NCBI GenBank assembly: GCA_964561105.1
Contig: CAZLOH010000014.1
Coordinates: forward strand, 32,479 to 96,478
Source of the DNA: JADLHS01 sp964561105
GTDB taxonomy: Bacteria > Verrucomicrobiota > Verrucomicrobiia > Limisphaerales > JADLHS01
Length of the DNA stretch: 64,000 bases
Direction of reading: 5' to 3'
The notes beneath the pieces are model-generated. The model saw only the letters and a program-made list of their open reading frames with translations. It had not been told where the DNA came from and did no database searches. Every line of letters begins with the position of its first letter. The stretch's first letter is position 1. The position numbers and the translations under genes were made by a program. Shown here piece after piece: positions 44,969 to 54,856 of the stretch.

Positions 44969-46257
44969 CCTACGCCGAAGCCATCCAGTTTCTCTACGGC
45001 CTGCGCTTGTTCGGCGCGAAGTTTGGATTGGAGCACACCCGCCAACTCGCGGCACTGGCGGGCCATCCGCACGAACACCTGCGCTTTATCCACGTGGCCG
45101 GGACGAATGGCAAAGGCTCAACGTGCGCTATGTTGGAGAGCATCTATCGCGCGGCGGGATTGCGCGTGGGGTTGTTCACCTCGCCGCACCTGATTTCGTT
45201 CCGCGAACGAATCCAGGTGAATCGCGAGCTGATTTCCGAGGCCGGGGTGGTCCGGCTCGTTACCGAGATGCAGCCACGGCTGGCAACATTTGCCGTGGCG
45301 TATCATCCCACCTTTTTCGAAGTCGTCACCGTGATGGCGCTGAGCTATTTCGCGCGGGAGAAATGCGACCTGGTCATTTGGGAGACCGGATTGGGCGGGC
45401 GGCTCGACGCGACGAACATTGTCACGCCGCTGGCGAGTGTCATCACCAACATCGGCCTGGATCATCAGCAATGGCTGGGCGACACGTTGGCCCAGATTGC
45501 CGCGGAAAAAGCGGGCATCATCAAGCCGGGTGTTCCCGTGGTCACAGCCGCCGAAGTTCCGGAGGCACTGACCGTAATCGAAGCCAGCGCGAAGGAACAA
45601 GGCGCGCCGTTCACCAAGGTTTCGCGCCGGTCCGCCGGCGGCAGCCCGCAGTCCACAACCTTGATCGGCGAGCACCAACAATTGAATGCCGCGCTCGCGC
45701 TGGCCACCATTGGAGTCTTGCAGTCCGTCATTCCCGTGAGGGCAGCGCAGATGCAAACGGGCCTGGCGACCGTGAATTGGCCGGGCCGTTTTCAGATCGT
45801 TTCGCGCGCCGATGGTCGGACCATCGTGCTCGATGGCGCGCACAATCCCGCCGGGGTGGAGGCGCTGGCGGCCGCGTTGCAAACTCGTTTCCCCGACCTC
45901 CGGCCCACGCTGATCCTGGGCATGTTGGCCGACAAGGCCTGGCAGCCCATGTGCCAGCGACTCGCGACCCTGGCGGCGCGGGTGTTCACGGTGCCCGTGC
46001 ACAGCATCCGGAGCGCGGCGGAGGAGGATCTGGCGAACGCGTGCCGCGTTGAACTTCCCCGGGCTGTCACGGCGTGCGCTTCCTTTCCCGAGGCAATGGC
46101 GCAGGCGGAACTCGATCCGCTGGTCGTGGTGGTCGGCTCGCTTTATCTGGTGGGCGAAGCGTTGGAGTGGCTTGGGCTGGGGCCGGTGGGCGGGGTCAAT
46201 GAAAGCGGCTTGAACGAATGGGGCGGGGCCAGTGCGGTGGATCGAGTCAGCGGGTAA
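44965..46257 (+). CDS. folC: Folylpolyglutamate / dihydrofolate synthase
   Basis: 430 residues, normal length. It adds glutamate to dihydropteroate and folates with ATP. The P-loop VAGTNGKGSTCAM, the LFTSPHLISFRERI block, GLGGRLDATN and DGAHNPAGVEAL are typical Mur-ligase-family landmarks of FolC. It starts inside the stop of the membrane-protein gene, suggesting coupling. The last ~25 residues are low-complexity and probably non-essential. Confidence 0.93.
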   Translation: MTYAEAIQFLYGLRLFGAKFGLEHTRQLAALAGHPHEHLRFIHVAGTNGKGSTCAMLESIYRAAGLRVGLFTSPHLISFRERIQVNRELISEAGVVRLVTEMQPRLATFAVAYHPTFFEVVTVMALSYFAREKCDLVIWETGLGGRLDATNIVTPLASVITNIGLDHQQWLGDTLAQIAAEKAGIIKPGVPVVTAAEVPEALTVIEASAKEQGAPFTKVSRRSAGGSPQSTTLIGEHQQLNAALALATIGVLQSVIPVRAAQMQTGLATVNWPGRFQIVSRADGRTIVLDGAHNPAGVEALAAALQTRFPDLRPTLILGMLADKAWQPMCQRLATLAARVFTVPVHSIRSAAEEDLANACRVELPRAVTACASFPEAMAQAELDPLVVVVGSLYLVGEALEWLGLGPVGGVNESGLNEWGGASAVDRVSG

Positions 46258-46329
46258 GCGTGACCCTGATGTCGGCACACGTTTTCCCTCACGAGTGAAT
46301 CGCTTTCGCAAACCGGATCAATCCAAGGG

Positions 46330-47664
46330 TCAGCCACCCAGAGTCGTCGGGTCGGTCACATCCCCTTTGTTGAAATCAACGTAGTGTTCGGTCAAATCCG
46401 CCGCATACATCACCGCACTGGCTTTGCCTAAATTCAGATTGATGTGCAGCTCGAATTCCTTGGGGGCGGCGGCGGCGCAAAGCTGCTTGAAGGTGGCCCG
46501 GGTCGGTTGACCGCGCTTCAAGCTCCAAAGAATCTGCTTCGAGCCGGGCGCGCTGTAACCGATGTCCACCCGCTCCTCGACGACCGTCGCCGGCGAATAG
46601 CCAATCGCGTCAATGATGCGTCCCCAGTTCGGATCGCCGCCGTGCCAGCTTGTTTTTACCAGTGCGCTGTTGGCGACCGCGCGCGCCGCCGCGTCCGCAT
46701 CCTGGAAGGTCCGGGCGCCGCTCACCCGCACGGTCACCACGCGATGCACGCCCTCGCCGTCGCGCACGATCATCTTGGCCAGTTCGAGGCAGACGTGGTT
46801 GAGCGCGGACTGGAAAACTTGAAACTTGGAACTTGAAACTTGAAACTTCTCATTCCCTGCCAGCCCATTCGCCAACACCAGCACCGTATCGTTCGTGCTC
46901 ATGTCGCCGTCCACGGTGATGCGATTGAAACTTTGCGCCACCGCTTCTTGCAGCGCGGTCTGCAAAGTCTTCGCTTCGATGGCGGCGTCGGTGGTGATGA
47001 AGGATAACATCGTGGCGTGCAGTCTGCCGTGGGGCAGTGCCGCAGGCCGCGCGCCCGTCGCCGACATGCCGGGCTGAATCATCCCCGCGCCCTTGCAAAT
47101 GCCGCCGATGCGCACCTGCTTCCCGTCGAGCTTAAACTCCACTGCAATCTGCTTTGGCTTGGTATCGCTCGTCATGATGGCTTCCGCCGCTTCAGCAGCA
47201 TGCGTCGGTGCATTGCCAAGAATTTGTAGCGCGTGAAAAATTCCCGACTTCACATTCGCCATCGGCATCGTCACCCCGATCCGCCCGGTGCTGCCGACCA
47301 GGACTTCCGTTTCCGGCAGGTGCAATTGCTTCGCCAGCACCGTCGTCATTTCGCGTGCGTCCTTCAGGCCTTGCCTGCCGGTGCAGGCGTTGGCGTTGCC
47401 GGAGTTCACGACGATGGCCTGGGCAACACCTTTCTTCACGCGCTCCACGCAAATCTTCACCGGGGCGGCGCAAACCTGATTCGTGGTGAACATGCCCGCC
47501 ACCGCCGCCGGCACTTCGGACACGATCAACGCAAGGTCGCGCTTCTTCCCCTTCTGCGAACCCTTGCCCGTGCCGAGCCGTTTGATGTCGCAGAACACGC
47601 CGCTGGCGAGAAAGCCCTTGGGCGCGACGACGGAACCTTCGATAACTTTGAATTTTTTCTTCAT
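46330..47664 (-). CDS. argJ: Glutamate N-acetyltransferase / amino-acid acetyltransferase
   Basis: 444 residues from MKKKFKVIEG; an ATG at 47712 would add 16 unrelated residues. ArgJ transfers acetyl from N-acetylornithine to glutamate. The autocleavage site is LHATMLSFITTDA, with threonine as nucleophile after A-T scission; GAGMIQPGMSATG precedes it. The end HPxDPNWGRI-like block reads GGDPNWGRIIDAIGYSP. An internal loop (EKFQVSSSKFQVFQ) is encoded by a 7-bp tandem repeat at 46815-46849. It sits two genes downstream of argC on the same strand. Confidence 0.93.
   Translation of the reverse strand: MKKKFKVIEGSVVAPKGFLASGVFCDIKRLGTGKGSQKGKKRDLALIVSEVPAAVAGMFTTNQVCAAPVKICVERVKKGVAQAIVVNSGNANACTGRQGLKDAREMTTVLAKQLHLPETEVLVGSTGRIGVTMPMANVKSGIFHALQILGNAPTHAAEAAEAIMTSDTKPKQIAVEFKLDGKQVRIGGICKGAGMIQPGMSATGARPAALPHGRLHATMLSFITTDAAIEAKTLQTALQEAVAQSFNRITVDGDMSTNDTVLVLANGLAGNEKFQVSSSKFQVFQSALNHVCLELAKMIVRDGEGVHRVVTVRVSGARTFQDADAAARAVANSALVKTSWHGGDPNWGRIIDAIGYSPATVVEERVDIGYSAPGSKQILWSLKRGQPTRATFKQLCAAAAPKEFELHINLNLGKASAVMYAADLTEHYVDFNKGDVTDPTTLGG
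46815..46849 (-). repeat. Heptanucleotide tandem repeat inside argJ
   Basis: Five copies of aagtttc on the minus strand, with changes in the third and fifth. Seven is not a multiple of three, so a change of one copy would shift the argJ frame. It codes a surface-type loop (KFQVSSSKFQV). Confidence 0.75.
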
Positions 47665-47776
47665 GAAAAATCTGCGGAGAGATTGCCAATGGGTCGCGCC
47701 GCTGCAATGCAAATTGTCGCCGCCAGCGAGAGCATTCCTAGGCGCCGGCCCGCGCTTTGAACTCCGTCACCGGGCC

Positions 47777-47849
47777 GCGGCTGTGTCGCAGACCGGCCGT
47801 AGCGAGTTGGGTGCGGCCGCGACTGGCGTTCAGCACCGTCGCGCTCCGG
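47777..47849 (+). repeat. Degenerate relative of the ggagcgcg palindrome family
   Basis: Starts cgcggctgtgtcgcag and ends gtcgcgctccgg, resembling both ends of 25652-25718 and 37561-37648 but with more changes. It lies in the 250-bp space between the transporter stop and the argJ start. Confidence 0.45.
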
Positions 47850-47914
47850 TTCAGGGAGGAGGCTCATGTTAATTGCCAAAGCCCGAGTCTTTCCACCCGG
47901 ACTGCAGTCCATTA

Positions 47915-49594
47915 TCAACGGCACAACACCAGTACCAGAACCTGCACGGTCACGATGCGCAGCAGCATGGTCAACGGATACACGGTGGCGTAGGCGACGG
48001 AGGGTGCGTCCGATTTGCACACCGCGTTGGCGAACGCGAGCGCCGGCGGATCCGTCATGCTGCCCGCCAGCAGACCGCTGATGGCGGTAAAATTCATTTT
48101 CAACAGCGCCCGGGCAATGATCCCCACGATCAGCAACGGCAGCACAGTGATGGCAAATCCACCCAGCAGCCACAGCAGCCCTTCGTGGGTGAACACGGTG
48201 CTGAAGAACTTCTCCCCGGCCTTCAGCCCAACGCAGGCCAGAAACAACACGATGCCCAATTCGCGGAAAGCGGTGTTGGCATTGGCCGGCATGTACCACA
48301 CCAGCGAACCGATGCGGCCCACGCGGCTCAGGACGATTGCTACCAGCAACGGCCCGCCGGCCAGTCCCAGGCGCACCGGCACCGGCATCCCGGGAAAATA
48401 GATCGGCAGTGTGCCGAGCAAAACACCCAGAGCGAGGCCCACGAAGATGGGGACGAAATTCGTTTCATTCAGCGCGCGCACCGAGTTGCCCAGTTCCTCC
48501 GCTGCTTTCGCGATGGCCGCTTCCTCACCCACCAGTTGCACCACGTCGCTGAATTGCAGCGCCAGGTCCGGCAGCGCGGTGATTTCGATGTCGGCGCGGA
48601 TGACGCGGGTCACGGTCACGCCATAACGTTCGTCCAGCTCGAGGTCGCGGATCGTTTTGCCCAAGACGCCTTTGCAGGTCACCACGACCTTCCGCGTGAC
48701 GACGCGTCCGGGGGCTTTGGACAAATTGACCTCGCTTTCAACACCGACAATGAGCCGAAATTTCTGCAAGTTCCGCTTCGAGCCAACCACCAGGATGATG
48801 TCGCCCTGATGAAGCACGGTCTGGTCGGTCGCGGTCTGGACTTCGTCCGCGTCCCTGCGTTTGAGCCGCGACACCACCACGCGGATTTCGCCTCGCCCCG
48901 GAATCTCGCCAATGGTCAGCCCTTCCAGGTTCGGGTTCCGCACCTGGAGGTTCATGCGCTCGATGGCGTCAATGCCCTGCCGCTGCTCGTTGCGGTAGGC
49001 TTCCGCTTCCGCCGCCGGGTTGATGCGAAAGCCCATCCGCAGGCCGATCAACGTCAGGATGATTCCTAGGACGCCACCCGGATATGCCACGGCGTAGGCC
49101 AGCGCCGGCAAGGTTGCCTTGTCCGCCAACGCGTCGCCCAGAGTCTTGAGGGTTTGCTGGGTCGCGCCGAGGGACGGCGTGTTGGTGGTCGCGCCGGAGA
49201 ACAAACCCAGCGCGGCGATCAGGTCCACGCCGAGGAGCTTGTGGGCCAACCCCACGGTCACGACCACGCCCAGCAACACGACCCCGAGCGCGAGCAGGTT
49301 GAGTTTCAAACCTTGCTGGCGCAGCGAGGCAAAGAAGCCCGGCCCCAGTTGCAGGCCGATGGTGAATACGAACAGGATCAGTCCGAACTCGCGGACGAAT
49401 TCAAGAATCCCGTGCTCGATCTGAATCCCGAAATGGCCGAGGAGAATTCCCGCGAACAGCACGCCCGTGATCCCCAGGCCGACACCGCGAATTTTCAAGC
49501 TCGCCAGCGCCAGGCCGAGCGCGCCCACGCTGGACAGGATCAGCACTGCCCAAGCGACGGGCTGGACGGACGACATTTGTTGCAACCATGCCAT
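47915..49594 (-). CDS. YidE/AspT-type transporter with two RCK_C domains
   Basis: 559 residues, the usual size. Two blocks of about five membrane helices each (residues ~10-190 and ~380-555) flank a cytoplasmic region with two TrkA-C-like domains (~210-380; VLHQGDIILVVGSKRNL and QFSDVVQLVGEEAAI). Duplicated transport motifs are present, GLFSGATTNTPSLGA in the first half and GLLAGSMTDPPALAF in the second. This is the AspT/YidE/YbjL exchanger group (AAEx); AspT swaps aspartate for alanine. Its place between argC and argJ hints at an amino-acid-related substrate, but that is inference. Confidence 0.88.
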   Translation of the reverse strand: MAWLQQMSSVQPVAWAVLILSSVGALGLALASLKIRGVGLGITGVLFAGILLGHFGIQIEHGILEFVREFGLILFVFTIGLQLGPGFFASLRQQGLKLNLLALGVVLLGVVVTVGLAHKLLGVDLIAALGLFSGATTNTPSLGATQQTLKTLGDALADKATLPALAYAVAYPGGVLGIILTLIGLRMGFRINPAAEAEAYRNEQRQGIDAIERMNLQVRNPNLEGLTIGEIPGRGEIRVVVSRLKRRDADEVQTATDQTVLHQGDIILVVGSKRNLQKFRLIVGVESEVNLSKAPGRVVTRKVVVTCKGVLGKTIRDLELDERYGVTVTRVIRADIEITALPDLALQFSDVVQLVGEEAAIAKAAEELGNSVRALNETNFVPIFVGLALGVLLGTLPIYFPGMPVPVRLGLAGGPLLVAIVLSRVGRIGSLVWYMPANANTAFRELGIVLFLACVGLKAGEKFFSTVFTHEGLLWLLGGFAITVLPLLIVGIIARALLKMNFTAISGLLAGSMTDPPALAFANAVCKSDAPSVAYATVYPLTMLLRIVTVQVLVLVLCR

Positions 49595-49644
49595 AAATCA
49601 AGCGGCTTGATCGAGCCACCGAGAGCGTAATGAAACACCGGAGG

Positions 49645-50706
49645 CTAGACCAGCCCGGCGGTCTCCGGGAACCCGCACAGAATGTTCATGCTCTGCACGG
49701 CCTGGCCGCTCGCGCCTTTGACGAGATTATCCTCGGCGCTCATCACGACGAGCCGGCCCGTGCGTGGATCGAGTCGCCAGGCGATTTCACAGAAGTTCGT
49801 GCCGACGACGTTCTTGGTGTCGGGCAGGGCCTTGCCCTCCAGCACGCGGACGAACGGTTCGTCCCCGTAGGCTTGCGTGTAACAGCGCGAAATTTTCTCG
49901 CCGAGCTGGGCCGCCCCGGTCGCGTCGGAGAAATGCTGCTCCGGCGCGAGGTAGAGCGTGGTGAGGATGCCGCGGTTTACGGGCATGAGATGCGGGGTGA
50001 ACTGGATGATGACTTTCGTTCCCGCCGCCAGCGACAGTTGTTCCTCGATCTCCGATAAGTGCCGATGCTTGGGCACGCCGTAGGGTCGGACGCTCTCATT
50101 ACATTCGCAGAACAGGTAATCGAGTTCCGCCTTGCGGCCCCCGCCGCTGACGCCGCTGTGCGAATCCGCGATGATCCCATGCGGTTTGACCAAACCGGCC
50201 TTCAACAACGGAATCACCGGGAGCAAGACGCTCGTGGGATAGCAACCGGGCGAGGCGACGAGGGAGGCCTGTTTGATTTGCGCGCGATAAACCTCGGGCA
50301 AACCATAGATGGACTTGGCCAGCAACGCCGGGGCGGGATGATCGTGGGCGTAGAACTCCCGGTAAACTTCCGCGCTCTTCAGCCGGAAATCGGCGCTGAG
50401 ATCAATGACCGTGCAGCCGGCGTTCAGCAGGGGCACGGCATATTCCGCCGCGACCCCGTGCGGCAGCGCAAGGAACACGAGGTCCGCCTGCTTGGGGAGC
50501 AGTTCGGCATTTGGCTCCACGAAACGCAGCGCCCGGGCTTTCGGATGGCTGGCGAATTTGGGGAACACCTGCGCCAGCGTCTGGCCGGCATTCTGCCGCG
50601 AGGTGACCGCCGCCAGTTCCACCTGCGGATGATGCAATAACAACCTGACCAGTTCCTCGCCGGAGTAACCGGACGCGCCGACGATGGCGACCTTCTTCGT
50701 TTTCAT
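49645..50706 (-). CDS. argC: N-acetyl-gamma-glutamyl-phosphate reductase
   Basis: 353 residues. It reduces N-acetylglutamyl phosphate with NADPH in arginine synthesis. The NADP fold starts VAIVGASGYSGEELVRLLL. The catalytic cysteine is in VASPGCYPTSVLLP, and the late HRHLSEIEEQL and HLMPVNRGILTT segments are family marks. Downstream on the strand are a transporter and argJ; upstream are a GNAT gene and rplM-rpsI. Confidence 0.95.
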   Translation of the reverse strand: MKTKKVAIVGASGYSGEELVRLLLHHPQVELAAVTSRQNAGQTLAQVFPKFASHPKARALRFVEPNAELLPKQADLVFLALPHGVAAEYAVPLLNAGCTVIDLSADFRLKSAEVYREFYAHDHPAPALLAKSIYGLPEVYRAQIKQASLVASPGCYPTSVLLPVIPLLKAGLVKPHGIIADSHSGVSGGGRKAELDYLFCECNESVRPYGVPKHRHLSEIEEQLSLAAGTKVIIQFTPHLMPVNRGILTTLYLAPEQHFSDATGAAQLGEKISRCYTQAYGDEPFVRVLEGKALPDTKNVVGTNFCEIAWRLDPRTGRLVVMSAEDNLVKGASGQAVQSMNILCGFPETAGLV

Positions 50707-50803
50707 TCCTAAAAAAGTTTAACCACGAATAGCCACGAATGAACACTAATTCTTCCCGCGGGCACGGTCTCGGCAGGATGCGCCCGGCGATTTTATGTGC
50801 GAG

Positions 50804-51280
50804 TTAATGGGTATCCTTGCGTGCTGCGTTTTCTCCGCCAACAGTTTTGTAAATATCGGGTCGGTGCCGTTCCATGTGGTTCTCCGGCTGGGCGAGCGGT
50901 CGAAAGCCAAATGGCGCATAGAGTCCATGCGCGTCGCGGGTGGCGAGATTGAATCGCCGCAATCCCTGCAACTGCGGATGCGCCATCACACAGCCGATGA
51001 GCCATTTGCCCAGGCCGCGCCCACGATGACTCTCCCGCACATACACGTCGCACAGATACGCGAACACGGCGTAATCCGTCACCACGCGCGCCAGGCCGAT
51101 TTGCTCCCCGTTGTCGAACAACCCAAAGCAGAGCGAATGGTGGACGGCGCGCTCCACGATTTCCCGCGGGATATTCTCGCACCAATAGGCGCGCCGCAGA
51201 AATGCGTGGATGGCGTCCACGTTCTGCCGTGCCGGATCGGTCGAAACGACCAACTCGTTCTGTTTCCATTCAATACTCAT
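50804..51280 (-). CDS. GNAT-family N-acetyltransferase
   Basis: 158 residues. The acetyl-CoA-binding core VYVRESHRGRGLGKWLI has the Q/RxxGxG/A pattern, followed by a MAHPQLQGLRRFNLAT strand-helix and a C-terminal YAPFGF block typical of single-domain GNATs. The substrate cannot be read. It lies between rpsI and argC on the same strand, 97 bp from argC. The position after rpsI might suggest ribosomal protein acetylation, but the sequence does not clearly match RimI. Confidence 0.85.
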   Translation of the reverse strand: MSIEWKQNELVVSTDPARQNVDAIHAFLRRAYWCENIPREIVERAVHHSLCFGLFDNGEQIGLARVVTDYAVFAYLCDVYVRESHRGRGLGKWLIGCVMAHPQLQGLRRFNLATRDAHGLYAPFGFRPLAQPENHMERHRPDIYKTVGGENAARKDTH

Positions 51281-51294
51281 AAGACCTTTCGGTT

Positions 51295-51360
51295 GTAGCC
51301 GCCGAGGTAACGAGGCGGAGCTTGGGCTTCATCTTTCCGCCTCTTTACGTCGGCGGCTAC
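51295..51360. repeat. Palindromic repeat with 25-bp arms between rpsI and the GNAT gene
   Basis: Arms 51295-51319 and 51336-51360 pair with only two mismatches around a 16-base loop. The left arm recurs with one mismatch, as its reverse complement, at 57111-57135. Confidence 0.85.
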
Positions 51361-51369
51361 CAAACAAAA

Positions 51370-51397
51370 AACCCCGCCGGCAATTGCCAGCGGGGTT
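51370..51397 (-). terminator. Rho-independent terminator of rplM-rpsI
   Basis: Stem aaccccgc/gcggggtt extended by ggcaattgcc, with one mismatch. On the minus strand it is followed by ttttttgtttgg. It lies 18 bp past the rpsI stop, ending the ribosomal-protein operon. Confidence 0.88.
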
Positions 51398-51415
51398 GCA
51401 AAGATTCCAGTGAGA

Positions 51416-51817
51416 TTAACGCTTGCTGAACTGGTAACGCTTGCGCGCGCCCGGCTGGCCGTATTTTTTGCGCTCGCGCGCGCGCGGATCGCGCGTGAGG
51501 AATCCTTCCGCCTTGAGGGCGGAACGAAAATTGGCGTCGAATTGCAAGAGCGCGCGGGAAATGCCATGGCGCACCGCCGAGGCCTGGCCGTTCGGCCCGC
51601 CGCCGGTGACGTTGACCTTGACGTCGAGCTTTTCATTCGTGCCGGTGACAGTCAGCGGCTGGGAAACCGTGGCCCGCAGGGTTTCGAGCGGGAAATAGGT
51701 GTCGAAGGCGCGGCCGTTGACGGTGATCTTGCCGCTGCCGTTCGCGAGGCGCACGCGCGCCACGGCGGTCTTGCGCCGGCCCGTGCCGAGAAATTCAGGA
51801 AGCTTGGTTTCTGCCAT
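51416..51817 (-). CDS. rpsI: 30S ribosomal protein S9
   Basis: 133 residues. Conserved N-terminal GTGRRKTAVARVRL, the GGGPNGQASAVRHGISRAL block and the basic tail ending KRYQFSKR, which reaches the P-site tRNA in the ribosome. It follows rplM by 37 bp on the same strand, the universal L13-S9 order, and ends in a strong terminator. Confidence 0.97.
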   Translation of the reverse strand: MAETKLPEFLGTGRRKTAVARVRLANGSGKITVNGRAFDTYFPLETLRATVSQPLTVTGTNEKLDVKVNVTGGGPNGQASAVRHGISRALLQFDANFRSALKAEGFLTRDPRARERKKYGQPGARKRYQFSKR

Positions 51818-51854
51818 ACCCAGAGTTGAGAGTTAGTCGTGGAGGTTGAGTGAA

Positions 51855-52289
51855 TCAGTTCGCGGCTTTGAGCACGTCCGGCGTTTGGGCCGCGTGCGGG
51901 TGCTTGTCGCCCTTATAGACTTTGAGCTTGGTCAGGAGCACGCGCCCGATCCGGTTCTTGGGAATCATGCCTTTGACGGCGTGGGTGATGAGTTGTTCGG
52001 GCTGCCGGGCGCGCAGGCGCTCGACGGTGGTGTATTTTTCGCCGCCCTTCCAGCCGGAATAAGACATGTATTCCTTGGCCGTCTCCTTGTTTCCGGTCAG
52101 CTTGACCTTTTCGGCGTTGATGATGACGACAAAGTCGCCGGCGTCGAGGTGCGCCGTGTAGGTCGGCTTGTTTTTCCCGCGCAAAATATCGGCCACCTGC
52201 ACGGCCAGCCGGCCCAGCACCGCGCCGTCGGCATCAATCACATGCCACTTGCGCTCATCCAAATTGACTTTCGGCAAATACGTTTTCAT
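51855..52289 (-). CDS. rplM: 50S ribosomal protein L13
   Basis: 144 residues from MKTYLPKVNL; the open frame upstream to 52406 lacks family similarity. Typical blocks are WHVIDADGAVLGRLA, DFVVIINAEKVKLTGNK and VKGMIPKNRIGRVLLTKLKVYKG. First gene of the L13-S9 operon, divergent from lspA. Any L13 autoregulation would act in the short leader, where I see no clear structure. Confidence 0.97.
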   Translation of the reverse strand: MKTYLPKVNLDERKWHVIDADGAVLGRLAVQVADILRGKNKPTYTAHLDAGDFVVIINAEKVKLTGNKETAKEYMSYSGWKGGEKYTTVERLRARQPEQLITHAVKGMIPKNRIGRVLLTKLKVYKGDKHPHAAQTPDVLKAAN

Positions 52290-52399
52290 TCGATTCCCAG
52301 CAAAAGGGACGCAGACCTTACCAAATGAACAAACGAAGTCAATAGCTCTTTGCGCTGGATTCCGGTTGGCCGAATCCGGCAAGCTCGCCCCGGCCAATC

Positions 52400-52936
52400 G
52401 TGGCAAACATGAATTTCACCCACGCCCTTCTGCGCACGCCAAACCGCCGCATCGCGGCCGTGGCGGTGCTGGTGTATGCCCTGGATCAGCTCACCAAGGC
52501 GATCGTCCTGAAGCTCCTCGGCCAGGGCGACGAGCGGGTGATCATTGACGGGTTCTTCAAGTTCGTGCATTGGGGCAACACCGGCGCGGCGTGGAGCATG
52601 TTTCGCGGGAACAACGAACTCCTGGCCATCGTCGCGCTCGTCGCGCTCGTGGTGTTGTTCCTCTCGCGCAATCATTTTGAAACCAAAACGCTGCCCGGCC
52701 AGATTGCCTTTGGGATGATCTTCGGCGGCATTGTCGGCAACCTGACGGATCGCCTGTTGCCCGGCCGGCATCAGGTGATTGACTTCATCTACTTTTACGT
52801 GAAGCGGCGGGGCGGCGAGGAGATTGGCTTCCCGGCCTTCAACATCGCCGACAGCGGCATCTGCATTGGCGTGGCGCTGGTGTTCTGGGTGACGTGGCGC
52901 AGCGAACACGCCCCCAAGCCCGGGTTGCAGAGTTGA
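52400..52936 (+). CDS. lspA: Signal peptidase II (lipoprotein signal peptidase)
   Basis: 178 residues, with an alternative start at 52409. This inner-membrane aspartyl protease cuts prolipoproteins at the lipobox. Four membrane segments are visible. The two catalytic aspartates lie in VGNLTDRLLPGRHQVIDF and PAFNIADSGICIGV. The loop between them is longer than in E. coli (VKRRGGEEIG). It precedes rluD on the same strand, a common pairing. The YceK-like lipoprotein at 17860 would be a client. Confidence 0.95.
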   Translation: MANMNFTHALLRTPNRRIAAVAVLVYALDQLTKAIVLKLLGQGDERVIIDGFFKFVHWGNTGAAWSMFRGNNELLAIVALVALVVLFLSRNHFETKTLPGQIAFGMIFGGIVGNLTDRLLPGRHQVIDFIYFYVKRRGGEEIGFPAFNIADSGICIGVALVFWVTWRSEHAPKPGLQS

Positions 52937-53015
52937 AGCTTGAAAGCTGCACGCTGATGCCGCTGATGATGCTGCGAACCGGCAACTTTCAATTTGCCAC
53001 CGGCAACCCGGCCTG

Positions 53016-53963
<948 letters not shown>

Positions 53964-53993
53964 ACTTAGCGGTGGAGTTGGTATTGCTCGTTG

Positions 53994-54788
53994 CTACACC
54001 AACTCGGCTTCCAAACGCTCCCACCGCTGACGGCGAATATCCAAGGCGGGAGCTTCGATCTGCACACGCCTTGGAAACTCATCGTAAGTGCGGTCATCGA
54101 GCAATCTTCCAGTCTCCGATTTGCGAACGCCACCCCACTGTTTGAAGAAAAATGCCACGTGAGCGGCACAACACTGGGCGCGGATGCTTCGCACCCAATC
54201 CGCGTTCATGGGGCGAGCACCCGGGCCGCTCTCGCCACCAACGATGACCCAACTGATATCCTCAAGGTTCATCGAACCGAGCGGCTCCAAAAGCGGCTCA
54301 ATCGAAAGAAATCGAACTATTGCGGGCGACTGCCTTAGTAATTCCACACGCGGTAAACCGTGCTGCCGGTTCTCCACGCTCACGCCCCACCAGATGTGAT
54401 TCTGCACCGCGGCGAAACGCAGCTTGCCCTTGAGGAGGTTTCGCATCCGGTCGGCGCGCTTCGTGAGCACTTGATATGTGTGCCAGTTTGCAGCGGTCAT
54501 CACACGGGCGACCGAGATGATGTAATCGTCTGGCACGTCCTTGTGGAAAAGGTCGCTCATCGAGTTGACGAAAATCATCCGTGCCGTCCCCCACCGCAGC
54601 GGGTCGCCAAGCTTTTCCGGGACCAGTCGCAGGTCGAAGCCAAATTCAAACGGATGACCGGGCACGCCACGGAAACGCTCCGCGAACGTCTCGGCATAGC
54701 AATGCAGGCAGCCGGGGCTGATCTTGGTGCATCCGCGAACGGGATTCCAGGTTGCGTCCGTCCACTCGATTTTTGATTTGTCGCTCAT
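53994..54788 (-). CDS. DUF5131 (Gp37/Gp68-like) three-cysteine protein
   Basis: 264 residues. The N-terminal TWNPVRGCTKISPGCLHCYAE places three cysteines as C-x6-C-x2-C, a radical-SAM-like cluster site, and the rest (FVNSMSDLFHKDVP, VLTKRADRM, NHIWWGVSVENRQ, WVIVGGESGPGARP) is the PF07505 phage Gp37/Gp68 family. The biochemical role is unknown. The TcmP gene lies 68 bp upstream on the same strand, its recognised partner. The family is found in phages and mobile regions, which suggests a part in phage-host conflict or nucleic-acid modification; this is inference. Confidence 0.88.
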   Translation of the reverse strand: MSDKSKIEWTDATWNPVRGCTKISPGCLHCYAETFAERFRGVPGHPFEFGFDLRLVPEKLGDPLRWGTARMIFVNSMSDLFHKDVPDDYIISVARVMTAANWHTYQVLTKRADRMRNLLKGKLRFAAVQNHIWWGVSVENRQHGLPRVELLRQSPAIVRFLSIEPLLEPLGSMNLEDISWVIVGGESGPGARPMNADWVRSIRAQCCAAHVAFFFKQWGGVRKSETGRLLDDRTYDEFPRRVQIEAPALDIRRQRWERLEAELV

Positions 54789-54856
54789 CGCTTGATTCTC
54801 TTGTCGTTGAAATTAGCACAGACCGCAGGACAAATACGGTCCAACCAAAAATCTCG

